From positions 1-52,774 of the forward strand of contig CAITEC010000020.1 in assembly GCA_903891325.1 (NCBI GenBank): 52,774 bases of DNA. The letters run 5' to 3'. Source of the stretch: an uncultured Opitutaceae bacterium. GTDB taxonomy: Bacteria > Verrucomicrobiota > Verrucomicrobiia > Opitutales > Opitutaceae. Below the pieces are notes generated by a model. That model worked only from the letters and a program-made list of their open reading frames with translations, was not told where the DNA came from and searched no databases. Each line of letters begins with the position of its first letter. The stretch's first letter is position 1. A program made the translations under genes and the position numbers. Below, one piece after another: positions 1 to 6,737 of this stretch.

Positions 1-139
1 CATCCAAGCCATCAAGGCCGACGCCCGCGGCTTCCGCCGCTTCGCCAACTATCGAACCCGGATCCTCTTTCATTGCGGAAAACTCAGCATGCTCCCTGTC
101 CTTCCGGAATCAGCCACCCACTAAGAAACCGGAAGAACC
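1..139 (+). mobile_element. Right-hand end of an ISL3-type insertion sequence (left contig boundary)
   Basis: Bases 1-139 are repeated in inverted orientation at 52634-52772, and similarity stops sharply at 139/140. The segment holds the last codons of a transposase and then about 15 bases ending in CCGGAAGAACC. Read inward, the IS end is GGTTCTTCCGG, which resembles the GGCTCTTC-like termini of the ISL3 (IS204/IS1001) family. The rest of the element lies outside the window. Only one end is present here, so target-site duplications cannot be tested. Confidence 0.75.
2..124 (+). pseudogene. ISL3-family transposase, C-terminal 40 residues only (cut by contig end)
   Basis: The frame is open from the first bases and ends with TAA at 122-124. 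The translated tail includes IQAIKADARGFRRFANYRTR followed by ILFHCGKL. An ARGFRxxxNYRTRILFxCGKL-type ending is typical of the DDE transposases of the ISL3 family. The upstream catalytic part is missing because the contig begins here. The same 40 residues are encoded at the far end on the minus strand, so this is probably an intact multi-copy gene split by assembly and not a decayed one. Confidence 0.75.
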
Positions 140-233
140 TAATTTCCACTTACTGGATTGCTGTTTACTAGCCACTCCTTGACGCGAACCATCGCACCGC
201 AATTCAAGATAGCCTGTCCCCCTGAAAAACCCC

Positions 234-431
234 TTATTTGGCGGCGAGATGCCCTGGACGCTTCCGAAGGCGGCGCCCAGCGGCCACCGCTTTCTTTGAC
301 GGCCTCGGGAACGGCATATAGCCCGCCTCGTAGGGATTCTCGATGATCGTGCTATAACGCTTTCCCCCCGTTGGATAACGGCGTTCGATTTGATCGAGGG
401 CCTTGGCGAGCTTTTGCAATTCAGCGGTCAT
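234..431 (-). CDS. Small basic protein downstream of ART-like gene; candidate partner or antitoxin
   Basis: A 65-residue protein starting MTAELQKLAKALDQIERRYP and ending in a Lys/Arg-rich tail (KKAVAAGRRLRKRPGHLAAK). The ATG at 429-431 overlaps the stop of the upstream gene as ATGA, so the two are translationally coupled. I recognise no family. The N-terminal third is predicted to be helical and the C-terminus is strongly basic. Its position behind a putative ADP-ribosyltransferase, beside two toxin-antitoxin pairs, makes an antitoxin or accessory role possible, but nothing in the sequence proves it. It ends with TAA at 234-236, about 95 bases from the IS end. Confidence 0.55.
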   Translation of the reverse strand: MTAELQKLAKALDQIERRYPTGGKRYSTIIENPYEAGYMPFPRPSKKAVAAGRRLRKRPGHLAAK

Positions 432-1036
432 ACCTCGTGCAAAACAAGATAAGGCACCCGCAGGGATTGTCCACCGCGAACCACCCGTAGCTCCCGGGGA
501 GGTTCTGCCAGCACAAACTGGCAGCCACGCGGGAAGATCACCTCGCGCTGGTCGGGATATTTCGCGCCGATCGCCCGGAAGATCGGCGAAACATCCCGGG
601 CCAGCCGGTGCCGCCGAATCTCCCACACGAGTCCAAAGCGGTTGAGAAACGGCCGGCCCGTCGAAACCTTCTTGGTGCGGCTGGCGCTCATGCCGATGCG
701 CCGGTTGACGAACCCGCCTTGTCGCTGGATCGAGTCGATGAATGCGGTCCGCATCCTGGCAGTCGGGAAGCTCCAGCCTCGGTACACAGGCTTATCCGAA
801 CGGAAGCACTCCAGGTGACCGACAATCCGCCCCATCATGCGTCGCCACTGCCGGGCCGCCGAGGTATTCGCCCGAATCAGATTCTTGAACGGTCTTTCGT
901 CGTCACCCCACAGTTTGACCGTCCGCGTGATCGGGCTCGTTGGCTCCCGCGCCAATACGGCCCCGGCGTGGGCAACCGTCACGCTGCCGGGCTTGAGAAG
1001 ATCGGCGGCAGATCGAAGGCGACGCGGACGTTCCAT
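428..1036 (-). CDS. Putative ADP-ribosyltransferase-fold protein (toxin-like)
   Basis: A 202-residue protein from ATG at 1034-1036; a TTG at 1057 is the alternative start. I see no annotated homologue, but three pieces match the R-S-E layout of small ADP-ribosyltransferase (ART) toxins in the right order. These are VYRG with Arg86, IGMSAS with Ser117/Ser119, and DQREVIFPRG with Gln163-x-Glu165, followed by a short beta-rich tail ending VPYLVLHEV. ART proteins use the Arg for NAD binding, the S-x-S to order the site, and the Glu of E/Q-x-E for catalysis. The stop overlaps the start of a 65-residue basic protein. The setting next to VapBC and Phd/PIN pairs suits a toxin. A phage-head-associated ART is the alternative. 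The family call is inferred from motifs only. Confidence 0.5.
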   Translation of the reverse strand: MERPRRLRSAADLLKPGSVTVAHAGAVLAREPTSPITRTVKLWGDDERPFKNLIRANTSAARQWRRMMGRIVGHLECFRSDKPVYRGWSFPTARMRTAFIDSIQRQGGFVNRRIGMSASRTKKVSTGRPFLNRFGLVWEIRRHRLARDVSPIFRAIGAKYPDQREVIFPRGCQFVLAEPPRELRVVRGGQSLRVPYLVLHEV

Positions 1037-1312
1037 GGACTTGGAATACCGTACCAAGCGGACATATGGGCAAGCAAAGTTTGGTGGAGGCTACGTGCCG
1101 CCAGGGGGGGGTACAGGGGGACAGGTTATCTTGGAACCCCCGCCCAACGTCTTTTCGAATCTCTACGCTGTCAACGACCGGCGGCGCGACCCCGTACATT
1201 GCCAAGCGTGGTGGTCAAAGCCGGTGGCCGTGCTTGCCCTTGCTATCATACACCCAAGGGAACCCGACGGAACCCAAGCTGGAAATACCCTCTTTTCCGC
1301 CTGATCCAAAAA

Positions 1313-1340
1313 TTGACAAACGCGACTGTATATACACCGT
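1313..1340 (+). promoter_or_regulatory. Candidate promoter/operator of vapBC
   Basis: TTGACA at 1313-1318 is a perfect -35 hexamer. The palindrome GTATATAC lies at 1328-1335, just ahead of the antitoxin start at 1341. VapB proteins usually bind short palindromes overlapping their own promoter, so this is the likely autoregulatory site. A clean -10 at the usual 16-18 base spacing is not visible: TATACA at 1331-1336 is only 12 bases from the -35. The promoter reading is therefore weaker than the operator reading. Confidence 0.4.
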
Positions 1341-1574
1341 ATGCACATGCTAACCATCACCGCCAAGGTTTTCAAATCCGGTAATTCGCAGGCGATACGG
1401 CTGCCAAAAATCCTTCGGCTGCGGGCCACGACGGTGCAGATCGAGAAAACAGGCCGTGGCCTGCTGATCCTTGATCCCAAGGCTGAAGCGCAACGGGTGA
1501 GGGCGCTTTCGAAGCTCTACGGCTCCTGCCCCGACTTTCCGGATATCGAACCGCTCGATTTGCCGGCTTCGTGA
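1341..1574 (+). CDS. vapB: VapB-type antitoxin (AbrB/SpoVT fold)
   Basis: A 77-residue protein. The N-terminus (AKVFKSGNSQAIRLPKILRL) is the swapped-hairpin AbrB/MazE DNA-binding fold typical of VapB antitoxins. The C-terminal half (ALSKLYGSCPDFPDIEPLDL) would thread along the toxin groove. It overlaps the downstream toxin gene by four bases, as usual for VapBC operons. ATG is at 1341, with a second in-frame ATG at 1347; no clear Shine-Dalgarno precedes either. It is expected to neutralise the neighbouring PIN ribonuclease and to repress its own promoter through the palindrome at 1328-1335. Confidence 0.85.
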   Translation: MHMLTITAKVFKSGNSQAIRLPKILRLRATTVQIEKTGRGLLILDPKAEAQRVRALSKLYGSCPDFPDIEPLDLPAS

Positions 1575-1978
1575 TCTACCTGCCGGATACAAACGTGTTC
1601 TCGCGGTTTCTTCGCGGCATTGACGGGGGCGTAAGGGAGAAACTTGAGACGAACCTGCGGTTCTGCCGGCTCTCGTCGGTGGTCCTGTCGGAGCTGGAAT
1701 ACGGCGCGGCGAAATGCCCGGACATCCCAACGTTGCGCGAGCGGGTGCGCTCGCTGAGGAAGCTGATTGCGGACGAGGCGGATTACACGTGCGCCGACGC
1801 GGTGTTCTATGGCTTTGTTCGCGCCCATCTCGCCCGCCTCAAGCCAAACGCCCAGCCCATCGGGCCCTATGACCTGATGCTAGCCGCCCAGGCACTGCGT
1901 CTCGGAGCCGTGCTCGTGACGAACAACACCGGGGAATTCGCGCGAGTGCCGGGCCTGAGCGTTGAGAATTGGCAATAA
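1571..1978 (+). CDS. vapC: VapC-type PIN-domain ribonuclease toxin
   Basis: A 135-residue protein at the standard VapC length, starting with GTG inside the end of the antitoxin gene (GTGA overlap). PIN landmarks are visible. LPDTNVFSRFLRG holds the first acidic residue near position 6. SELEYGA gives the conserved Glu, GPYDLMLAAQALRLGAVLVT the third acidic site, and NNTGEFARVPGLSVENW the closing motif. PIN toxins cleave tRNA or rRNA with metal-ion catalysis and are held inactive by the cognate VapB. All key residues appear intact, so the pair looks functional. Confidence 0.9.
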   Translation: MIYLPDTNVFSRFLRGIDGGVREKLETNLRFCRLSSVVLSELEYGAAKCPDIPTLRERVRSLRKLIADEADYTCADAVFYGFVRAHLARLKPNAQPIGPYDLMLAAQALRLGAVLVTNNTGEFARVPGLSVENWQ

Positions 1979-2048
1979 GTGGACTGTGGCTCGGTTCGAA
2001 GAGTCCACCGACCGGGTGCATGACCCCTGGTCGGATCCCCGTCCCCGC

Positions 2049-2135
2049 TCACATCCGCCGAGCCGGCAGCTTGGGATCGACCACCTTGCGGGCGCTCTCC
2101 GCGCCGCTTACCGGCAGATTGGAACCTAAACTCAT
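2049..2135 (-). other. Very short reading frame or gene remnant, divergent from the phd/PIN pair
   Basis: A 28-codon frame with ATG at 2133-2135 and TGA at 2049-2051. It ends ESARKVVDPKLPARRM, in codons like those of nearby genes. The ATG starts immediately next to the first operator copy (2137-2151), so this frame and the antitoxin gene diverge from the same regulatory DNA. No ribosome binding site is evident and I know no homologue. It may be chance, a small peptide, or the tail of a lost gene. The rest of the 1979-2185 gap contains only the operator repeats. Confidence 0.2.
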
Positions 2136-2136
2136 A

Positions 2137-2184
2137 GTGTCACAGTTACACTTGAACAAAACACCAAAGGTATCACAGTTATAC
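2137..2184 (+). promoter_or_regulatory. Paired 15-bp operator of the Phd/PIN module
   Basis: Two copies of GTRTCACAGTTAYAC occur at 2137-2151 and 2170-2184. Each has inverted ends (GTGT/ACAC and GTAT/ATAC), and compensating changes keep the symmetry. They are 33 bases apart centre to centre, about three helical turns. The second copy ends one base before the antitoxin GTG. This arrangement suits cooperative binding by a Phd/YefM-type dimer of dimers. Confidence 0.65.
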
Positions 2185-2185
2185 G

Positions 2186-2431
2186 GTGCCCTCTATTACC
2201 ATTAAGGAACTTCATGCCACCACTGGGGCGCACGTCCGCCGCGCGGGTGCTTCCAAGACACCGACCATGGTCACCGATCGCGGTGAGCCTGTAGCCGTGA
2301 TCGCGAATCCATCCCTGCTTCGACCGCGTCGACGGATCCGTGTCCTATTGCCTGAGTTTGCCGCCATGATGGCGCGCACCCCGGGTAACGATCTCCAGGA
2401 CGACCTCGATGCGATCCGCGGCGAACGATGA
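2186..2431 (+). CDS. Phd/YefM-family antitoxin
   Basis: An 81-residue protein starting with GTG. The opening SITIKELHATTGAHVRRAG, followed by TPTMVTDRGEPVAVIANPSLL, is the Phd/YefM fold. In this family the N-terminal domain binds DNA and the flexible C-terminus wraps the toxin; here the tail is NDLQDDLDAIRGER. It overlaps the next gene as ATGA and lies directly behind a duplicated palindromic operator, as expected for autorepression. There is almost no leader between the operator and the start codon, so the message may be leaderless or very short-leadered. Confidence 0.8.
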   Translation: MPSITIKELHATTGAHVRRAGASKTPTMVTDRGEPVAVIANPSLLRPRRRIRVLLPEFAAMMARTPGNDLQDDLDAIRGER

Positions 2432-2862
2432 TCTTCTGCGACACATCGACACTTGCGAAGCTCTACGTCCCGGAACCTGAATCCTTGGCAGTCCGGCAGC
2501 GGCTCGAAACGGAAGATTCTGTTCAGCTTTCAGAACTGGCCCGGACGGAGTTGATGGCGGCCTTTCACCGGCGACTCCGCGAAGGAAAGTGGAGCCGGCA
2601 GGATTTCAGCGCGGTGGTCAGCCAGTTTTCGGCGGATGACATCGGGGGCTTCTGGGACTGGCTCCCGTTGGAATCGGCGATCACCCAGGCGGCCGCGTCG
2701 GTCTACTCATCGCTCTCGGAGACCATTTTTCTCCGGTCTTCCGATTGCCTCCACCTGGTGACAGCCCTGCACCACAACCACCGGGATATATTCACTCACG
2801 ATAGAAATCAGGCCGCCGCCGCGCTCGCATTGGGAATTACCCCTGTCTCGATCGAGCCTTAG
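2428..2862 (+). CDS. PIN-domain toxin (VapC family) paired with Phd-type antitoxin
   Basis: A 144-residue protein beginning MIFCDTSTLAKLYVPEPES, the standard PIN N-terminus with Asp5. Further acidic PIN positions are in ARTELMAAFHRR, LRSSDCLHLVTALHH and FTHDRNQAAAALALGI. It is a probable metal-dependent ribonuclease that inhibits growth when freed from its partner. It overlaps the antitoxin start as ATGA. It is unrelated in detail to the first VapC in this island: the C-terminal motif here is SSDCLH with THDRNQ, as in PIN proteins that pair with Phd and not AbrB antitoxins. Confidence 0.85.
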   Translation: MIFCDTSTLAKLYVPEPESLAVRQRLETEDSVQLSELARTELMAAFHRRLREGKWSRQDFSAVVSQFSADDIGGFWDWLPLESAITQAAASVYSSLSETIFLRSSDCLHLVTALHHNHRDIFTHDRNQAAAALALGITPVSIEP

Positions 2863-2874
2863 CCCCCGTCCCCC

Positions 2875-4110
2875 ATGAAACGCCGCCAATTCCTGATCCG
2901 CACCGGTCTCCTGTCCCTCATCAGCGGCCTGGCTCCCAGCCGTTTCATTTCCGGGGCCCGTGGCAAGCCCCCGGCGACACCTGCCGGGACCCCCGGGGAT
3001 TTCTACGCCCGGCTCAAGGTCCGGCGCGTCATCAACGCCACGGGCACGGTGACGTTCCTGGGGGGCTCGATCATGGCGCCGGAGTCGCTTGCCGCCATGC
3101 AGGACGCCTCCCGGGACTTCGTGGTGATCACCGAGTTGCTGGAAAAAGCGGGCGAGCACCTTGCGCGGCTGATCGGGGTGGATGCGGCCCTGGTGTCGAC
3201 CGGCGCCGCAGGCGCCATCACCTTGGGGACCGCCGCCTGCGTCGCCGGAGGGGACCTGGAGAGAGTCCAGCGGCTGCCGGATACCACCGGCATGAAGCAC
3301 GAGATCATCCTTCAGCGCAGCCACCGCAATGAATACGAGACGCAAATGCGGCTGGTGGGGGCAAAATTGATCGAGATCGAAACTCGCGAGGAGCTGGCGG
3401 CAGCCGTCAACGACCGGACGGCGATGCTCTTTTTCATGAACAAGGCCGATCCCTACGGGAAAATCCGGCGGGACGAATGGCTGGCCTTCGGCAGGAAGCA
3501 TCGGATACCGATGTTCCTCGACGCCGCGGCCGACACCCCGCCCAAGGAGCATCTTTCCAGCTACGCCAACATGGGTTTTGATCTCGTGGCCTTCAGCGGC
3601 GGCAAGTCCCTGCGGGGTCCCCAGTCCACGGGTCTGCTCCTGGGCCGAAAGGATCTGGTCGATGCGGCGCGCCAGCATGCCAGCCCTTACGATAGGACCA
3701 TCGGACGGGCATTGAAGGTCGGGAAGGAGGAGGTCGCCGGCCTTGTGACCGCGGTCGAGCGTTTCATGAGCGCCGATCACGACGCTGAGTACCGCCAATT
3801 TGAGGTCCAGGTCCGGCAGATTGGCGAAGCGCTGGCGGGAATCGGAGGGGTCCGCACCGAGCCGTGGGTGCCGGAGATCGCAAACCATGTGCCGCATCTG
3901 GCGGTGGAATGGGATCCGAGCCGGATCCCGCTTTCGTCCCATGAGGTCGGACGGCGCCTGATGGAGGGCGAACCGCGGGTCGCGGTCCGGGAACGGGGCC
4001 GGAATGGCGTGACCGTTTCGGTGCAGGTGCTGCGCCCTGGCGAGGCGGCGATTGTGGCGGCCCGATTGCGGGAAGTGCTCACCGTAGGCAGAGCTGAAAT
4101 AGTTGCGTAA
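2875..4110 (+). CDS. Tat-exported SelA-like PLP-dependent enzyme
   Basis: A 411-residue protein. MKRRQFLIRTGLLSLISGLA is a twin-arginine-like signal (RRQFLI), so the enzyme is predicted to be periplasmic. The mature part is a fold-type-I PLP enzyme of the SelA / D-glucosaminate-6-phosphate ammonia-lyase group. It has INATGTVTFLGGS near residue 53, a PLP-ring aspartate at Asp216 (FLDAAAD), and the Schiff-base Lys244 in FSGGKSLRGPQ. Selenocysteine synthesis is unlikely for an exported protein, so an amino-sugar or amino-acid lyase or racemase role fits better; the substrate is unknown. It begins 12 bases after the PIN gene and is followed by a glycosyltransferase. Confidence 0.75.
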   Translation: MKRRQFLIRTGLLSLISGLAPSRFISGARGKPPATPAGTPGDFYARLKVRRVINATGTVTFLGGSIMAPESLAAMQDASRDFVVITELLEKAGEHLARLIGVDAALVSTGAAGAITLGTAACVAGGDLERVQRLPDTTGMKHEIILQRSHRNEYETQMRLVGAKLIEIETREELAAAVNDRTAMLFFMNKADPYGKIRRDEWLAFGRKHRIPMFLDAAADTPPKEHLSSYANMGFDLVAFSGGKSLRGPQSTGLLLGRKDLVDAARQHASPYDRTIGRALKVGKEEVAGLVTAVERFMSADHDAEYRQFEVQVRQIGEALAGIGGVRTEPWVPEIANHVPHLAVEWDPSRIPLSSHEVGRRLMEGEPRVAVRERGRNGVTVSVQVLRPGEAAIVAARLREVLTVGRAEIVA

Positions 4111-4147
4111 GCTGCGGGCGCCTCCTTTCCTAGCCTCCGCCCACAAC

Positions 4148-5233
4148 TTGCGTATCACCTTCCTACTCCCCGTGGCCGGAATGAGTGGCGGCGTGCGGAC
4201 CGTTGCCATGATTTCCGAGTATCTCCGCAGGCGGGGGCACACGGTCACGGTTGTGTCGATTCCGCTGCGGCCCCCGAGGAAACTGATCTGGAGGATCTAC
4301 CGGTCCCTGCGCAGGACGCTCTTCCGAGGGCCCCGTCAGGCCCGCCGACATCCCATGTTTGAGGGAACCGAGATCACCCATCACGTGATCGACAAAGTCC
4401 GTCCCATCGTGGCCGCGGATGTTCCCGACGGCGATTGGGTGATCGGCGCATGGTACGAGACGACGCTTTGGTGCTGGGCGCTTCCCGCCGGCAAGGGACA
4501 AAAGGCGGCGTTTTTCCAGCAGTACGACGCCAATTTCTGCCCGGACAAGCGGGACCAGGTGGATGAGGCGTGGCGATTGCCGATACGGCGGATCGTCAAC
4601 ACGCAGTGGCTGAGCGACCTGGGGCAGGAGCGTTTCAACACGGGACCCCTGCCGATTGTCCCGAACGGGATCGACACGAATCTCTTTGATTGCGCGCCGC
4701 GACGACGGGCGAACCCCCCGACTCTCGGCTTCATGTACTCGCCGCTGCCGGTGAAGGGGATGTTCGTCCTCAGGAATGCGGTGGCGCGGATTCGGGCGGC
4801 TATTCCAGCGCTGCGACTGGCGGCCTTCGGGGCATTTCATATTTCCGGGGAGTGCCCGCTTCCGGAAGGCTGCGAGTACCATTTCAGTCCCAGGCAGGAG
4901 GAGTTGAGGAACCTATACGGAAGATGCGACGTATGGCTTTGCTGCAGCGAGTCCGAGGGGTTTCATCTGCCAACGCACGAGGCCATGGCCTGCCGCTGCC
5001 CCGTGGTTTCGACAAAGGTCGGCGGTCCCATGGATATGATCGAGCACGGGCGGGACGGCTTCATCGCCCCGGTCGGCAATGTGGAGAAACTGGCCGAGTA
5101 CGTCCTGAAGGTCTTGACGATGAGCGAGGCGGATTGGGGGGCGCTCTCCGAGGCCGGCTACGAGACGGCGAGGCGCTACACCTGGGAATCGTCGGCGGAA
5201 TTGTTCGAGAAGGCCCTTTTGAAGTCCGGGTAG
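4148..5233 (+). CDS. Family 4-like glycosyltransferase (GT-B)
   Basis: A 361-residue protein if translation begins at TTG 4148 (LRITFLLPVAGMSGGVRTVA), the usual GT4 N-terminus with its glycine-rich loop. An in-frame TTG at 4103 would overlap the preceding gene by eight bases. The acceptor domain runs to about residue 170. The donor domain carries PIVPNGIDTNLF, the segment CDVWLCCSESEGFHLPTHEA with the family's E-x7-E-like acidic pair, and the nucleotide-sugar region VVSTKVGGPMDMIEHGRDGF. It probably transfers a sugar to a cell-surface polymer or lipid; donor and acceptor cannot be told from sequence. No other polysaccharide genes adjoin it. Confidence 0.85.
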   Translation: MRITFLLPVAGMSGGVRTVAMISEYLRRRGHTVTVVSIPLRPPRKLIWRIYRSLRRTLFRGPRQARRHPMFEGTEITHHVIDKVRPIVAADVPDGDWVIGAWYETTLWCWALPAGKGQKAAFFQQYDANFCPDKRDQVDEAWRLPIRRIVNTQWLSDLGQERFNTGPLPIVPNGIDTNLFDCAPRRRANPPTLGFMYSPLPVKGMFVLRNAVARIRAAIPALRLAAFGAFHISGECPLPEGCEYHFSPRQEELRNLYGRCDVWLCCSESEGFHLPTHEAMACRCPVVSTKVGGPMDMIEHGRDGFIAPVGNVEKLAEYVLKVLTMSEADWGALSEAGYETARRYTWESSAELFEKALLKSG

Positions 5234-5337
5234 CTTGGCGTTGGCAACTGCCATATGCGCCCTTGCTATCATGGGGGACGGCGCATCTCCCGCGCCGCTG
5301 CACCGTTGACTCGATCCACTGAAAAACCACACTCCCT

Positions 5338-5667
5338 ATGCAAATGCTCGCCAGCACCCTGAGAATCCTTGAAGCGGCCGACTTCGCGCCCCGCCAGGCA
5401 GCCGCAATCGCCGAGGCGATCACCGGCGAGTTGCATGCCGCTCAATTTGTCACGGTTCCGATCCTCGATGATCGGATGAGGGCGGTCGATGAGAAGTTCA
5501 GGGCGGTCGATGAGAGATTCAGGGCGGTCGACAGGCAATTCATGGAGGTAAAGCTGGAAATCGCGCAACTCGAAGCCCGTATGACGGTAAGAATGATGAC
5601 CTTCGGCATCGCCGCGGTCGGCGTCGTCGTCACCACCACCTTCTTCATCGTCCAGCACTTCCGCTAA
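5338..5667 (+). CDS. Small coiled-coil protein with C-terminal membrane anchor
   Basis: A 109-residue protein in three parts. The N-terminus is helical (residues 1-45). The middle is built of seven-residue repeats, RAVDEKF / RAVDERF / RAVDRQF, continuing into EVKLEIAQLEARM. The end is a single membrane helix, MMTFGIAAVGVVVTTTFFIV. The layout resembles DUF1640-type coiled-coil proteins, which anchor a helical rod to a membrane, but I cannot assign a function. The three heptads come from three near-identical 21-bp units (5479-5541). Its stop overlaps the stop of the convergent transglutaminase gene. Confidence 0.7.
   Translation: MQMLASTLRILEAADFAPRQAAAIAEAITGELHAAQFVTVPILDDRMRAVDEKFRAVDERFRAVDRQFMEVKLEIAQLEARMTVRMMTFGIAAVGVVVTTTFFIVQHFR
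5479..5541 (+). repeat. Three tandem 21-bp units inside the coiled-coil gene
   Basis: Units at 5479-5499, 5500-5520 and 5521-5541 all start AGGGCGGTCGA and each encodes one heptad (RAVDxxF). The first two differ by about three bases and the third is more diverged. Unit copy number could change by slippage while keeping both the reading frame and the heptad phase. Confidence 0.9.
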
Positions 5668-6611
5668 GTCGCCGTCCCGAAGCCGCCGGTCCCGCGAGGA
5701 CCGTCGGTCACTATCTCCCGGCGGTTGTCCAGTCGGCGGGAAAAGTCGAGCGGGTCGCCGACCCCGACCGTGCCGCGGGCCACCTGATAGGCCCAGACCT
5801 GGAAGTAGGTGAGGGTGGCCCCTCCATAGATCGTGGAGAAGGCTCCGTCCACGGCGTCGCTTCCGCACGAGAGCTTGATCCGGCCGATGCGGGGCACGTG
5901 GAAGCGCGCGTCGGTCGTGTACCAATCGCCGAGATAGACCTCGGCGTAGGCGTGGAAATCCATGTGGTTGTGCGGATCGGGAAACCCGATGTCGGGCAGG
6001 TGCCCGGTGACGTAGCGCGCCGGCACGTTGAAGGTGCGGTTCAGTGCGATCGCCAGGTGTGCGAAGTCGCGGCAAACCCCGTAGCCGCGCTGCAGCACGT
6101 CCCAGGCGGAGAGGTCCGGCCGGCCGGACATGTAGCGGTACTCGATGTTGTCGTGAATCCACCGGCTGATCGCGTCCACCCGCGGGAGGCCGTTCTCGAC
6201 CGCGCCGAACTTTTCCCAGGCAAAGTTGGCCAGCTTGTCGGAATCGCAGTAACGGCTGGGCAGCGTGTAGCGAAGCAGCTCGGGCGGCAGGGCGTCCGGC
6301 GCAAGGGCGGCGGCCGGAGGGAGGCCCTGGTTGTCGGGCAGCGAGGAGACCGCCACGATCGCGTCGTGGCGGAAACAATTCTGCCCGGGGGCGAGCGGCA
6401 CGCGCCAGACGAGGTTCCCGTGGCTGTCGGTAAACTGCCCGGCCGGCAGGTGTTCGCCCATGGCCAGGGCCTCGAAGATCACCTGGTGATTGCGGGTCGG
6501 CCGCGGCTGGACGTTGAGGCACAAGACGGCCGTGCCGGTGACCTGGTAGGTGAGGCTGCACCCGACCCGAACCGTCAGGTCCAGCGGGGGCGTATGATCG
6601 GTGGGCGGCAT
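5664..6611 (-). CDS. Transglutaminase-like cysteine protease-fold protein
   Basis: A 315-residue protein without a signal peptide. Residues 1-110 form the beta-rich bacterial transglutaminase N-terminal domain. The catalytic domain follows with Cys180 in GYGVCRDFAHLAIAL, His220 in MDFHAYAEVYL and Asp234 in WYTTDARF, a complete Cys-His-Asp triad. Bacterial members act as proteases, amidases or peptide-crosslinking enzymes and are often paired with ATP-grasp, alpha-E or proteasome-like genes. None of those partners is present here, so the substrate is open. It is convergent with the coiled-coil gene, sharing stop-codon bases. Confidence 0.85.
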   Translation of the reverse strand: MPPTDHTPPLDLTVRVGCSLTYQVTGTAVLCLNVQPRPTRNHQVIFEALAMGEHLPAGQFTDSHGNLVWRVPLAPGQNCFRHDAIVAVSSLPDNQGLPPAAALAPDALPPELLRYTLPSRYCDSDKLANFAWEKFGAVENGLPRVDAISRWIHDNIEYRYMSGRPDLSAWDVLQRGYGVCRDFAHLAIALNRTFNVPARYVTGHLPDIGFPDPHNHMDFHAYAEVYLGDWYTTDARFHVPRIGRIKLSCGSDAVDGAFSTIYGGATLTYFQVWAYQVARGTVGVGDPLDFSRRLDNRREIVTDGPRGTGGFGTAT

Positions 6612-6655
6612 CGGATCCCCGATACTAACCGGTGCCGGCCCGCAAAGCGATGGGT

Positions 6656-6661
6656 TATAAT
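6656..6661 (+). promoter_or_regulatory. Candidate -10 element (TATAAT)
   Basis: A perfect TATAAT in otherwise GC-rich intergenic DNA, about 77 bases before the GTG of the Glu/Gln-rich protein gene. No good -35 is seen 17 bases upstream. It would serve that gene, since the neighbour on the other side is read in the opposite direction. Confidence 0.3.
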
Positions 6662-6737
6662 CCCCCCCATGGTATGCAAATATCCCTAAAGACGGGACGC
6701 GATCGTGACGTTATCACCCCAAAGGCATGGAGTCACC

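Noticed and set aside
1058-1340. Possible gene in the gap between the ART-like gene and vapB
   Set aside because: Several frames are open but short, overlap each other and show no ribosome site or motif. I see only the vapBC promoter/operator at its end.
2707-4248. Minus-strand open frame of 513 codons opposite the PLP enzyme
   Set aside because: The plus strand encodes a clear PLP enzyme with a Tat signal. The opposite frame has no recognisable motif.
5482-5541. CRISPR-like repeat
   Set aside because: The three 21-bp units are directly adjacent, without spacers, and encode heptads of a coiled coil.
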